Of a DNA stretch of 64,000 nt, positions 1-13,900 are shown one piece after another (position 1 is the first letter of the stretch; each line of letters starts with the position of its first letter). Source of the stretch: Crambe crambe. Its lineage: Eukaryota; Porifera; Demospongiae; Poecilosclerida; Crambeidae. The stretch lies in contig OZ004584.1 of assembly GCA_963924555.1 (NCBI GenBank), positions 3,843,001 through 3,907,000 on the forward strand, read 5' to 3'. The position numbers and the translations under genes were made by a program. Below the pieces are notes generated by a model that saw nothing but the letters and a program-made list of their open reading frames with translations, was not told where the DNA came from and searched no databases.

Positions 1-689
1 ATATACTAAAAACTCTCTCTAACAGTTGCCCAAAACAGAATTGTGACAGCCAGTGAGTCAGTACGTTGATCTTATTTATAAGAAAATGAACAAAAGTCGA
101 TTTTTAGAGATTGTTTTATTCTTATGCTATCGATAAACATTCTTCCCTCTTCCATGTAGTTGTAGGGGTATAAGGGTAGAAGAGAAAGAATGGTACATAG
201 AGGCATATCTTTTTGACTAAGGTTCTACTTTGCAAATCCTATCAATAGCATGTGGAACACTAGTCTGGTGAATGCAGCATACATGAAGCACTCGAGTGGA
301 GACCACCTTTATGAGAAATGTTACCATTCAATGGGTTGATGTCCGTATGTCTCACAAAAGCTAGCATAGGGTAAAAACACATGCCCAGCTGTTAAAAATA
401 GAATCGGAAGATCCAGATAGTGAAAATATATTTACTCATAATTTCCTATCCACATACTCCCCAAAGACCTGACGACTTGGATGACATCTGCCTTTATGGT
501 TACAGTTGGACAGAATATACAAAAACTAGTGGATGTGCCACAAATTCCTCTAGTCAAGGAGTGCCTACTCAAAGAAGACAAGTCCCTTTACAACTAAGAA
601 AAGTGTCTTCATGTAAAATATACTCAAAAGCAGCAAGTGGAGTTGACATTAAAGAAATGAAGTGAAGAAGATGGGTAGCTTGAGGACTT
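1..689. other. No recognisable gene; presumed long 3' intron of integrin A
   Basis: I see no exon here on either strand. If integrin A is intact, its last three exons (about 125 residues including the membrane helix) lie further left. An 81-residue frame at 420-665 (plus) next to Tigger debris has no recognised domain. Confidence 0.5.
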
Positions 690-1539
690 TAGCATAGCTG
701 AACTGGCAATATGACTAGCAAGACAATAAAAGAACTGCAAAGAGCCAGATGCTCAATTCTTCAGGTGAAACCAAATGTAAACTTTCCATAAAGTATAGCG
801 CTATCAAAGAAAAGGTTGTAGCATTTATCAGTCTACTTTGCAATAGGACCAAGCCTCTGCCAGTTACACTCAGCATTGTCTGAGCAGGTTGCACAGATGC
901 TGGGGGAAAAAAGATTTTCATGCATCCTCAGGTAGGTAGGAGAAGGTGAGGAAAAGAAATAAAGTGTAAGGTTACATGGAGAGGCTGGTGAAGTTGTCAT
1001 GAGCAAATCAAGGATAGAATTCTTGAAATACTATAATCTAGAACTTATATAATTAATGAAACAGGTCTGTATTTTCCAATGCAACTTACGACACACTCCA
1101 AATGAAGCTAGAAAACATACACATGGAACCAAAGCACAAAAAGCAAAAGATCGTGCAACCATAACTACCTGTACCAATGCTATAGGGACCCTAGCAATGA
1201 TTGGTAAGGCCAAAGAATTTTAGGGAAAAACAATGTCCCCTTCTCTATAAGGCCCTTAATGATGGTTTATAAGTCAAATCGAAATGCAATGCTGAAGACT
1301 ACATACATGAATTTGACCATAGTTCCTTGTGACTTCTCACTCTGATGCTCCAAGCTGACGTAGCTCATCATATTCTTTACCATCACCTGTAATAGCTGGC
1401 TTTTGTACCTGCACTTTAAAGCAGCAATGATACCCTGATACATTGGCTGATGAACAGATGTACAGTTGGGTGGAAGGAGTATCCATGGATCCTGCAATAG
1501 TGGGTCATTGGCATCAAAGTTATCTGCAATCAGAGCCAC
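690..1539. mobile_element. Decayed Tigger/pogo transposase with halves in opposite orientation
   Basis: On the plus strand about 940-1300 encodes broken Tigger transposase (GTKAQKAKDRATITTC, AIGTL, MIGKAK). On the minus strand 1267-1539 encodes its downstream part: LIADNFDANDPLLQDP, LLPPNCTSVHQPMYQGIIA and LKCRYKSQLLQ, containing the second and third catalytic regions. Several stops and frameshifts break the plus-strand half. Either an internal inversion or two separate insertions explains the layout. It lies just downstream of the last visible integrin A exon. Confidence 0.75.
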
Positions 1540-1956
1540 TTTACTCGATGTTCTTTCTTAACCTCTGGTAGGAAGACATTATGAAAGCACCACTTAGTGA
1601 GTGTGTGACTATTTGTTGAATAATGTTGATCTTCAAGCAGCCAGTAAGCATTCAGTGGAAACCAACCCTTTAAGTGAATTTGACAACCACTTTCTTGGCT
1701 AAAATGATGTTAATCATTAATTTTAGCAACACTTTACAAGAGTGATTTATAATGATTTTGCGAAGAAAAATGAAGTTGAAAAAACCTTTTAATAGTCCAT
1801 GACCTACCGGTGGACTATTAGAGAGAATCCACTGGTGGACTATTAGAGAGAAATCACTGTATTACAATAATTCATGTAGTGCATCTCCACAATATATCTT
1901 GCGCATGTGCACAATTACGTTAGGAAAATTCAAAGTTAAAAGTGTAATAGGCTTAC

Positions 1957-4900
1957 CAATTCACCAAAGAATCTTTCATCAATGTGGGCATCAATAATTA
2001 TTCTAGCACCTTCAGTCGTGAGGTTCTGAATATCACATGTAAAGTTCGTGCAAGGTTGTTGAGCACAATCCTAAGAGAAGGGATTAGTTTAGTCAGTCTC
2101 TAAATTGTGGTAATTAGGCCTCACCAACATAATATCTGCAGGAGGAGGAGCTGATGAAGTCTGTCTTTTAATACGCAACAATTGCGAGTATAAACTTGTG
2201 TGATAGTGAGGCAACTGGAGCATTCTAGAACGCTTTTGTCTTCCACTCTAAATAAAAAGTGTCATGTTGATAATTGGTAATCAAATACTAAAAATGCACT
2301 CATACCATTCTTGATGGACCAAATTTTTCAGGATCAAGACCAACTCTAGAACAATTACCTCTCTGTGGAAATAGCAGTGTCACATCAATGCATCAACCCC
2401 TTACCAACAAGTGTGCATGTATTTAAGGTTCTCTGCCAATCATTGTACAAACATTTGAATTCATAGACCACATACCCTCCATTAAAACATGATCTACTAA
2501 ATTGGAGCACAATATTAGCCAAGGCTTATGTATGTATGTATGTATGTATGTATGTATGTATGTATGTATGTATGTATATTGTTAGCTAATTCTCTTGCCT
2601 CCTCACCCCATTCTCAATACTAATCTGCTGGGGATACAGGAAGAACCTGGAACCTGTGATATTAACCAATCGGTCAGGAAATTGAATCAGGACTCTAGCA
2701 TTGAGAATTGTAGATGGGCCATCATTTCCTATTCTGATAGTGAGAGATGCTGATCTCCCTAAATCTTCAGATGTCCTTACAGTGGTAGGAACCTGTACAA
2801 TAGGAAAATAGAATAAAGCCTCAAACAAGTCTATAAGATCAAATTCCAAGCACTATGTTGATTCAGCAAGCAAGCTGACTCTCAGGTTATAACGTGACTC
2901 TTTGAAATTGAGGACATGTATATCTATCTGCACTTGCAAATGAATACAAGATTCTCAACTTCAATTGAGAGCAGCAAAGATAATAGGTTTTAAAACACAT
3001 AAGATCTAGTGTTCATTTACTTGCTTGCTGTAAATATACCACTTACCATTCCTGTGTAAGTCAACCTAGTGCGGGAGAATCCTCTGAAGCAAAATACATA
3101 AAAATTAATTATGAAAACTCTTTGCACCCAAGAGTACTTACATATTCACATTAATGTTTGACTCTGAGCTGACAAAAAAACTGATAGCTTGATGGTTGTT
3201 GCTAAGATTAACGTCTGTGTTATTGCCATCCATATCAACTGCCATTTCTATGGTCACTGTTAAGTTATTCTCATTGCCTTTTAAGGAAGATGTGTCAACG
3301 AAAAGAGTAAAAATGGCCATTCTATTCTGAAGGAGATTTTGTGTGATACAATAATTACATAAAACTCAAAAATTACTGACCTCGTTAACTCGAAGACTTT
3401 GTTGGAGAACACATAAAAAATTTTCACTTTGTATACTGGAGCAATTAAATGCAGTATTCGACTCCTGTAGAGAAACCCTATCAATACTAGCACATGCCTG
3501 AATAATGTTAACTTACAAATGATGTCAAAGTGAATGTTCTAAAAACGACAGAAGATAATCCACTAAACTGTAATGTAAGGCCACGGGCATCTTCAGGTCC
3601 TTCATTAGAATACGTCAAATTGAATTGGATGGTGGCATCTCTACCACTGACCAATCTATATGATAATAATCTCATTAGGTGGTTGCTAGGCTGTTATTGT
3701 AGTGCATTTGGTATATCCAGGTACTCACACGTTAATATTATCTAATGTGCCCCCCCATAGATAAATAATGGTACTAATCCGCATCAGCTCCCCTAATCCA
3801 TTCCCAGGCTGTATTAAACTCACAGGATACTTCTGGGATTGATAGAAGTTAGGACAACATCACTTGCACATCCGTCAGTACCACATGGATCGATAACAGG
3901 CACCTAATATTAAATGTGGCGCAATCAAATGTGTCCTTGTACAGTTCAGGTACTAGTTCCCAGGACTTACAATAAAGGTGGCATTTCCTAGCAATCTAAA
4001 GCGAGGAAATAGTGAAAGGTTGGAGATGTTTTGATGACCAGTAACAGGGTTACGGTTCCTAGTGTCATTAAAATTCAACATCAACTGGTAGGGATCTAGC
4101 ATATCCGAATTCCTCTGCAAAATAAACAGGGAAAAAAAAAACAACTTTCTATGCTACATACAGTGTACCTCCAATAAAGTACACTGAATTATCATATATC
4201 CATGTCATTTCTGGACTGTTTGTTATCACAGGTACTCTAGCTGTGCTGCCAAATGAGTATCTATAAATACAGTGCTGCTGAGCACAACTCGCATCTGGTT
4301 CCACTATATATTAACTACTGTAGAGACGAATACTAGAATTTTTTTTGTAGAGCAGGGTACAGGTTCTACGTCTGTGATCTACGTAGGAGCCTGATTCCTA
4401 AAATCCTTACTATAGTGTAAACTTGAAAAATTATAATTGCAGTTTCAATTTCTTCTGAGAATTCAAGCAATTGTTCTCCGACATCATCACCCCGATCATT
4501 TCGTGAGAAGTAGAGTCTTCTTTCCCTTCCATTAATGACACTCTCAACCAGAGTGACTGACACATCTGCAGGTCATAAAGTGATGCCACATTAACTATAG
4601 ATATCAACTTTGTGCTCAGGTCATTGCAGATTTAGACATTTTAACAACAGTACAACCTCGAGTGTACAGTATTTATGTACATAACCTGGGGGGTGGGGTG
4701 CATAGGAGGCTGAGGGTGGGGGCTAGAGCCCCATAGAATCCTGAAAGGGGGGGCTCAGCCCCCTCAATTTTTTTTGCCTACATTACAATACATCTTTTTC
4801 ATTGAACCTTTCATTGAACTGCAGAAATGCTCTGTTAAAACAATCACATCTAATTAGGAATGAACTTGCATATAGCTGATGAAAAATTTGCAGCTGCTGT

Positions 4901-7900
4901 ATACTTTCAAGTTAGTGTTATGTATGGGCTACCACTGCATTGAGTGATACTGAGCTTGATGTTGTTAGCTTAGCAAAGCTTCTGCTTAGTAGCTACTTTC
5001 AATGACTAAAAGATCACGGCAAGTCAGCATATTTGATGTTCTGTCAAAAAGCAATGATCCTTCTACAAAACTGCTACCTATAAGCAGTGAAGAATTAGAA
5101 GAGGATTACTAAGAAGTAGAAATGAAGATCAGGCCACCACATCTTTGTTGGACTCTGAAATACCTCCTACTCATGTTGAAGAGTAAGAATGTGAGAGTCT
5201 AGATATATTACAGCCATTTCAGCCATAGGACGGAAAACCATTATGAGTATGACAAAAAATAAGCGTAATTTTATGGTTAACTGGTATGAAAAATATCCTT
5301 GGCTGATCGGTGGCCCTCAGAGTGTAGAGCAGTTATAAACCCACACTAGTTGTGGCGGGGTTCATCTACTACCTGGTGAAATTGAACTCAAAGTATCGTG
5401 TGAAAAGATATGGTAGTACTTACTTAAAGGACCTGTGATACTTGCACTTGCATAAGTTGCTCTCACAGTTACATTGAAACTGCAGTATTAAATATATTTA
5501 TGCCAGATCAGTGATGGTATGCAGCTCTATATTTAACGTATTCAATATTCCATCTTAATATTAAGAGACCATTATGGGCATCCTTTCCCATAACAACTGC
5601 AAAAAGTCTATTAAAAGTTATTAGCCCTGGACCAGGTGCCCCAGTGATTCCTCTGATATAATTATGACTATAGAGCCACTAGCCATCCTACTTTCCATTA
5701 TCCTTCAACTGAACAGGTAGTACTTCATCAATGGAAAAAGTTATGTTCACAACAGGGAGTGTCCTACAATAATATTATTTAAAGAATTAGAATGTTAGCT
5801 CTACACATTTCTATACATGAGTACATGCACTCTGGTAAATGTACTAAAAAGCTATTAATATACCTCAATACAACAACAGCTTGATCCATATATCCACCAA
5901 CCACCAGATCTATGTAGATGTTTAATACACACTTAAAGTGAGTTTTAACATTACAAGAAAAACAATACTAGCACTGAAAATCTACCTAGATACTAGAACA
6001 TTTGAGTCACAGTGAGCAAGCGAGCGAGCACGTATTCCTATAGGCTTTTGTGCTGATATTCATTTGTGCTTCAACTCCTTAGAAAGTTTTGCAGTGAGTT
6101 TATATGGCAGGCAGCTGCATACTACATAGAAAGCTGTAATGCTTACCTCAAAGCACTTAGATAAGCCTAGTGCCTACAATCCACTTAGAAATTGCAATTG
6201 TTCTATAATAGAACAATTTCAATGAGTCATGACATGAGAGTCAGCTGACAAAAAAGCTTAAATTATAGTGATAGTCATTACATATATATTACGAGTCAAC
6301 CATCACAATTGTCACTCTTGTCACTGTCACTCTATATAGGTCAAGCTAGTAGAGGTCATTATATTAGCAATGTGAACAAAAAGTTACTTTTTTCACTCTT
6401 TTTTTTTTTTGAGTGGCTTGATAGGTATGCATAATTATACCATGAATTTATTAAGCTTTGACACTGACAGTAATTTGGGAGAATTCAATTTGAAAATTTT
6501 TCTTGCATAGCTACTATACCTACACCTAGTTCATAAAGAGTTCAACAGTCATATTGGCCTCCCCCAGGTGAAATACACCTCTTGACCACTCTTCTTAAAA
6601 GACAACATTGGATGCATTTCTTCAGCACCATACAAATCTTGCTGCAAGACATCCAGTATAGCCGTTTTTGTGTTTCAGCTCTTTGCTAATAGCTACGTAT
6701 CTGTCCATTTCTTTCTGTTCTTCTCAGAGATTACAAGTTTAAAGGATGCATTAACTGACCAAAGAAAACCACTATCTGCCAAATGAAAGTGCTCTACAGT
6801 AGTGTTACAACTAGGCATGGGGCTAAAATGCTCTCTTTTTTTTGGCCTATTATTCTATTTTGCAGTGTTCCCCCAGCAGACCCATTATTCTTTTTATAGT
6901 AGCCTATTATTCTCAACAATATATTCAAAATGCCATGAAAGAGTACTTTTTGAACTGTGTGTAGCTAAAGTTGTACAATTTTCTTGCTGATCCCCAAAAG
7001 GAATTTTAAAAATCTCACACACAATTTTGTGCCTAGTCAAGATGCCAGCACTTGACAGTCATCATGTGCAGGCAATTAAGGGCTAGGGAGAATAATGACT
7101 GCAGCCAGTTTTTCAGCCTATTATTCTGGGATTCCAGTGAGGCCCTATTATTCCCTCCCCATGCCTAGTTGGAAGTCTGCCTGAAGTATAATTATGTAAC
7201 CACATACCATTATGTCCATTTTTGTCTATATCCATGTTACCAGAGAGGGAAAACCCAAAGGTCCTCAAAATAGACAAGGTACTCACTGAAGCAACTATGT
7301 CATCTGCATGAATCTAAAAATATACACAAAAAATATGACAGCCTACTGCAGCTTGAAATAGGTCCAGTCAACACTATCTACTTTTTGTGGTGTCTGTTCC
7401 ATGAATGCTTCCTTCGTGTTCCTCCCATAGTAAATGTAGACTGCACCAGAATTTTCTGTATCTGAACCCATTTCATATGGAGCAGAAACTGCAAAATCTA
7501 TGGGGGAAAAATAGTGATTATATTGTATATCATATCATATGGTATTTAACTTTTATAGGAAGTAGCTATGAGAGTTCATTTTGATTTTAAATCTTTGTAA
7601 CATTTCCCCGATAGTAATTCAATGAGAAAGTTGAGACTCAGCATAATAACTGATACTATCACGTATGTATAAAAAAATGAATGAATTAAGAATTGTGCTG
7701 ATTAGCCATAATCATGATCATTATTATTACTGTCCACAAGCCTTAAAGTACCTTCATGGCCATCAGCATCAAGATCTCCAGCATTGGCAACTGTAAAACC
7801 AAACCTACTACGAGCCATGAATCCATCAAGTGGAACTGGTGAGGGATCTATGACTCCCTATACAACAAAAATTGATATCTTTCACTTTTACATCATTATT

Positions 7901-10900
7901 ATATAACTAGATGTACTGCAATAGTTTCAATCCTTGGCCTTACAGCCTCTCACACCATCTCAATGCCAGCTAACATCATGCATCCAGATTTAAGTTGTCA
8001 GTTTTCTTGCAAACTATGGAAGAACTGATATGAGATACGATCAACAAAGGGTTGGGTGAAGATTGTCATAAAAGCACTACTTTGGTTAAATCACCCTTGA
8101 GAGAATCAGTATCCACTTGGCACTGAAATCTGGATGCATCTACAAGCATGTGCAAGGCCAACTATAGTCCAGACTATTGAAGTACAGTTTCTATAGCAGC
8201 ATACTGGCATACATGTAATTATAATTTGGTACATACAGTGGAACTTTTCTTTGAGAAGCAGTTCAGAGATACAGAATAAGTAAATTGGCTATCTTCTAGA
8301 AGCAGACAACCTTTCTACTCCATATATAACACTAGCTGACTCTAAAAAACAAAATCACCCAATGTACCCAGTGGTGGCCACCGAGTAAGTGATAGCTGTA
8401 GCTCATTCAGAACTGGTTAGGTCATAGATATATAGACTACGTAACCAGGATTGGAAACACCGCTCATGCGTGGACCATCCGGGTTTCGCCTTTATGTGCA
8501 TGCATACTATGAGTCAAAACGTGCGTGCATATCACTATATATTACACAATGATAAATGAATAAAATGGAAGCTAGTGCAATCTCTTCCAGATGCTATAGT
8601 GCTTTAAACTATGCCACAGGTTATGATACATTCCATGAGCATTGCACAGTGACAAATTCTTCCCACAATAAAAAGGAGGACTTGATTCTAGACTTGTTAG
8701 AAGACAGTGAAGCAGAAGCTGAGGACAGCTGTTCAATAAATTCTGAGGAAAGAGGTACAGTCATTCTACAAATGCTGACAGACTTGCTCATTAATGCATT
8801 TGCCAGCAGATAGATTGAGGAATACAAGATTGCCTGTCCAGAAGATGAAAGGGACAAGAAAATTTAAAAGGGATTGTAAAAAATAAACTGGATAATGTTG
8901 ATTGAATGTCAAACTATAACTAATTATGACATCTAGCTACTTAATTCTGTTTGCCAGGCCTCGCTGCAAGAAGGGTGATTTCATTTTCAGTTTCTTCATC
9001 ATCTCAAGCTGCTCTTTTCACTCTAGGCATCCCTTTAAAACAATTATTATATAATAAACCTAGCTACATCGCTATAGCTATAAACTACAATGTTGATGTT
9101 TGGAGCACAAAAACTCCATTCTAATAGCAAACTATGAGAAGAAAGTGTTCATCATATTATATGATCATGCTTTAGCTGTTAGCTTCATCATAAAGTTTAT
9201 CAAAAACACTTGAAAGCCTGACAAAGTTTATGCTTCTAAATGTCGTTGATGGCTTAATTTTATACAGATATTGCTATTGATGAAAATGATCCATGACATA
9301 TCATGTGTGTACATGCAAACTTCATAGTTTCTGCTTTATAGAAGAATATATTACTGCAACACAAGAGTGTGAAAGCTGCATAAATCTTTTTTGGTACATA
9401 ATGGACTATAATTTCCAAGTTGATCTACTAATTTCACGATAGAAGGCATCATATACAACTATAAAATGCTATAAAATAGTTCAAAACATTACTTTTTTGC
9501 CTACCGAAACTTGCTCACAAAGATATCTACTTCTTCCCAAATCTGACTATTGCATAGCAACCCAGATGTGCCACAAGGATTTGTATTAGCCCTAATTGGC
9601 GCATAAATCCTGGTTACGTAGTCTATATATATCTATGGTTAGGTACTCCTCATGCACGTGATTACTTGAAATTTCGACAGACGACATAAAACTATTCTCC
9701 TAGCCTGCTTATTTCATACCTGGTTGTTGAAGAATACGTAGAGCCTGCCATGTTCCACAATCAAGTCATGTTGAAGGGAACTATGAAAAGGAGCCCCAAC
9801 CAGTAACTCATCATATCTAGGCATATTTAGTGTATATCTTTAAAATAACTTGCAAAGTACTCCAGATACTTAGAGTAATAGCTATTGCTTATTATACTGT
9901 CCATTCTGTCCACACACACAGCTTACCCATCACCTGTAAGGTCACTAACTGCAACAGAATAGCCAAAGTACTCTCCCATCTATTAATAAAAAGTTTTATT
10001 ATCCATAATCTACTAAGCTACATATAAATTAAGAACAAGCTTAGTATTGTAGCCTATACACTGTGCTATTTATGGTATATCATTAATTCCCTGCAGTGAC
10101 ATGTTTCCATGCAAGTGTCATCCCTTCACTATAATTAATCATGCATGGACATTATATAAAGTGGGTGCTGTGCTTTATTTATGAATAAGTCATATGTTGT
10201 TAATAAAGTTGGTGATGCTCAAGTCTAGCTACAATGCTGGTATAAGATTAATGAGACACCTATGACAATATTATTATTAAAAAGTCCTGAGGCAAAAATA
10301 TTTTGTATAGGCAATGTAGTTCTTTTATTAGATAACCCTTTCTGGTTATCAAAATATCCATAAATCATTATCAAGAATCTACAGTAGTGTCCAGTATTGC
10401 CAAGTCCAATAGGATTGTGGGATGTCAATTAGTCCCATTGAGATCCCATTGGGATATCTACAAGCCCCAAGTCTGACTGTCCATCCCATCCCTAGAAAGT
10501 TAGAGAATTTCCAGAAGCTAAAAGTGCCCCAGGCTCTTAGAAAACCTACTGTTAGGCACTTAGAAAACCTACTGTTAGGCATTATCTTATTTATGTTACT
10601 ATAACTACTAATGTGATCACCAAGGAGATGTGAAAAAGTATAGACTGTTTCTTTTTGTGTTTTGTATAAGTAAATATAATGAATGATTAAGATAGCTAGA
10701 TTTAGCTACATACATAACTATAATATGATCGAAGTTTGTTCTATCTAAGTTACTGAGCTGATCCAGCATTGTAGTTGTTGAAGTTAATTCATCCGTTTCT
10801 TCATTCGAAGGTTCACTGCTTGCTACATGTACAATTACAAGCTACCTGGCCCCTCCCCTCACTTGCTGGTTCCTGCGCGCAGCCGTCTTCACAATATACC

Positions 10901-13900
10901 CCACCCACTGCACCAAGGCTCTCCCAAACAAGACAGTAGCTAATATCTCTGTTATTTATGTCGTAGAATCTTAGCATTATAGCTCTAGCTAGCTACGTAT
11001 CACTCCTGCTGTGAAGATATGGAAGGTTTGCTGTTGCTAGGTAGTTTTTGCTATGTTCTAAATAAGTTAGACAACTCAACCAACGGGATCTAAGTTATTT
11101 AGACACCCTCAGGCCCTTAGTAGCACCCTCGCTTCACTCGGGATGCTACAGCCTCGGGCCTTCGGGTGTCTAAATAACTTAGATCCCTCGGTCTTGCTGT
11201 CTAACTATTATTTAGATCCACTCATTCCGAGTTTAGCACTGCCTAGATGCTTATTCTATGTAACTGAAGTGCAATACAACACAGAGTTCTAGAATTGAAT
11301 GTATAAAATGAATATAATTTCCTCTCACAATGAACTCCACCAATTACTTGATTATCAGGAGAGTTCAACCTAGACGTCTAGTCAGGACGTACTGTTTAAT
11401 AATTATACTATCATTATTAAAAACTTATAATAAAGCAGTAAAATAGTCATAACCGCATGCACAAGGTTTAACTGTCTCTTTAACTTCATGCTGCACAAGC
11501 TAAAAAGGTGGAAACTAGCTATGTATGATAAATGTGTATCATAATCACATATATAGAAGATGTACATACACACGTTCCTTTATAACATACCTGTGTTCCT
11601 TTAGCAAGTGTATTGTTGTGTCCTGAACCAAGGTCACTCACAGTATAGGAATATATCCTTCCCAAGTAATCCTCTTGACTGTCCCGAGGGGCACTGACTA
11701 TAATATCTAGTGATGTACTTATCATTTCAAAAATGTGATCACAAATCATTGCAGATTTACATACCAGGAGGACCTTGTGTTCTGTCATTGGTCTGAATAT
11801 ACCCACTCACCACTTGATAACCTGATTGGAGAACCTTACATTATCAGTCATCATACAATTAATCTCTCACCATGGTTAACTCCGTGGTTTTGCCGAGAAT
11901 CTCTTAAAAATTGGATATTAGTGGGATTAATAGTAACTGTGTAAGTATCAGGAAGCATGGCTAGAAGTGAACGGGAAAAAACAGCACCTCCTGAGTATTG
12001 GTACTTTGGAGTTCCTATGTGAATCTGATCTCCCTAAACATATCAAATACTTTTTCTAATAAAAGTGTATCTTATCCCCCATGCACTCCTATGCATACCA
12101 CAATAGTAACACCATATCCAGTTGAACAGTAGCCTTCTATTCGTGCTGAGTCAGAACTCCCGCCTCCATCTACAAAATACAGAAACACTTAAAGAAGATA
12201 TGTATGCAGCAATGTTGCTGCTATAACTTGCTAGAATTCCCTCTCCAGCCCTTTCCTGTCAGAGTATGAAGTATTTTTTTAGTGTCTTATGCTTGAGGTG
12301 AAGGTGAATGTATGACAGGAGGTTGGACATCCATCATTACTCATTGTCCACAGTATTATAACAACCAATGGGCATATAAAACTATATCCAACCTTTTGAA
12401 TGATCAATGGCATCCCATGAAGGATCAGTAGCACAAATGTACTTTGATATGAGGGTGCCATGTGTCTCAAAACTCTGTATAACCATGTAAAATACGGTTA
12501 TTTTGAGGCCTGTTATAGCAGGTGAAGGTTTACATTGTAGTATGATGTCACTCCTCTGTGCATGCATGACGAGTTGTGTTGCTGAACGCTGGTACATACC
12601 AGTGGCTTTATAGTCGGGGGGGTTGAGAATCTAGTAGGTGTTGGCAGCAGGCCACCACTCTATATAGCTATGTATTGAGCACCCCCTAGTTTTTCAATTA
12701 GGGGCCCCCAGTCCCCCTTGTTCCTAATAGCTGTATGCAAATTCTTGGCTCAGTGCTCCACTTCATTTTGCATTTCATTTGAAACACACTGGAAATTCAC
12801 GGGTAGTGATTACATTCTTACTATGTGCCACCGCATGAGGTCCACTAATCAATTAAGGGTGGAGTAACACTGAAAGTACACCTGACCACAAATTTCCAGC
12901 ATAATATATAGAGTTTAATTGTGATTGATTTCTGGTATGGCTGGGCTCATGTGACTATTGTGAGATTAGTTAAATCTTATTCATGGCTAGTAAAATTTAG
13001 TATGACATTTAAAGTGTGGTTTAAAAGAGGTTAATAGCCCAGCCACACCCCTATCCATGAGCATGCACATAGTTTTAGTTAGTGAGAATCAGCATCATGT
13101 CATTCATAAGAGATCATGTACCATGCAGGAGCTCATGGTGGCCTCCTCTCTCACACAGTGACAGTGATTCGGTCAGACAGGACTTTCTTGTGTCAGCTGC
13201 TTACCTTGTTCCATCAACTGCAAGCCCCTGGTCCGTTCCATGTATGCTTTCACATAGATATGATACTGCAGTGGTTGAGGTGCTGAACACCCAAATTGAA
13301 AAACACTTTATGATGATACACCTGCTACGATGTTTTCTTTCTATTTTGGATTGCACAACACATTCTTGGGTTCTTAATGCTGTTGCAAATGCCAGTCAGG
13401 AGGTGTCACTGTTCTCTCCAGGATTCCCCAAGTTTCTGCATGACCTCCTGATTGCAGGCTGGGGGTCCTCCAGTTGGGCACAATAGTTTTTCAGATCCTT
13501 GGTAATGGGATTGCCCACTTCCACAAATCAAAATATCATATTAGGAAGTCGGTACCTGACTTCTGCTTCCTTCAGCTAAAACTGTTTTCAGCCACTTTAT
13601 TCCAATGTCTTAGTGCAGTTTGTCACCCCCAAATTATACCAGGGCTACCTGATCCTTCGCTTCAGTCCTTTCCCTACCTGAATCACATGCTTAGAGCCTT
13701 TAAGCGATTATCTTCAGGAGAAAGCATCCCAATTACCTCAGACAAATGCATGCAGTGCGATCCCAGATTCCACCCTCTTTGATACCTTTTTGGAGCTGGC
13801 ACCACACTACACCTAGATGGCCCCATCTATATCGTACTATGAGGGAAGTTTTATAGCAATGGCACCCGGCACCACACTCTAGCTTGCTGGGGGGGGGGGG

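Noticed and set aside
4150-4300. Minus-strand open block (YSFGSTARVPVITNSPEMTW) considered as an integrin A exon
   Set aside because: Its phase does not fit the flanking exons, and exon 18 at 3971-4114 aligns with paralog B instead.
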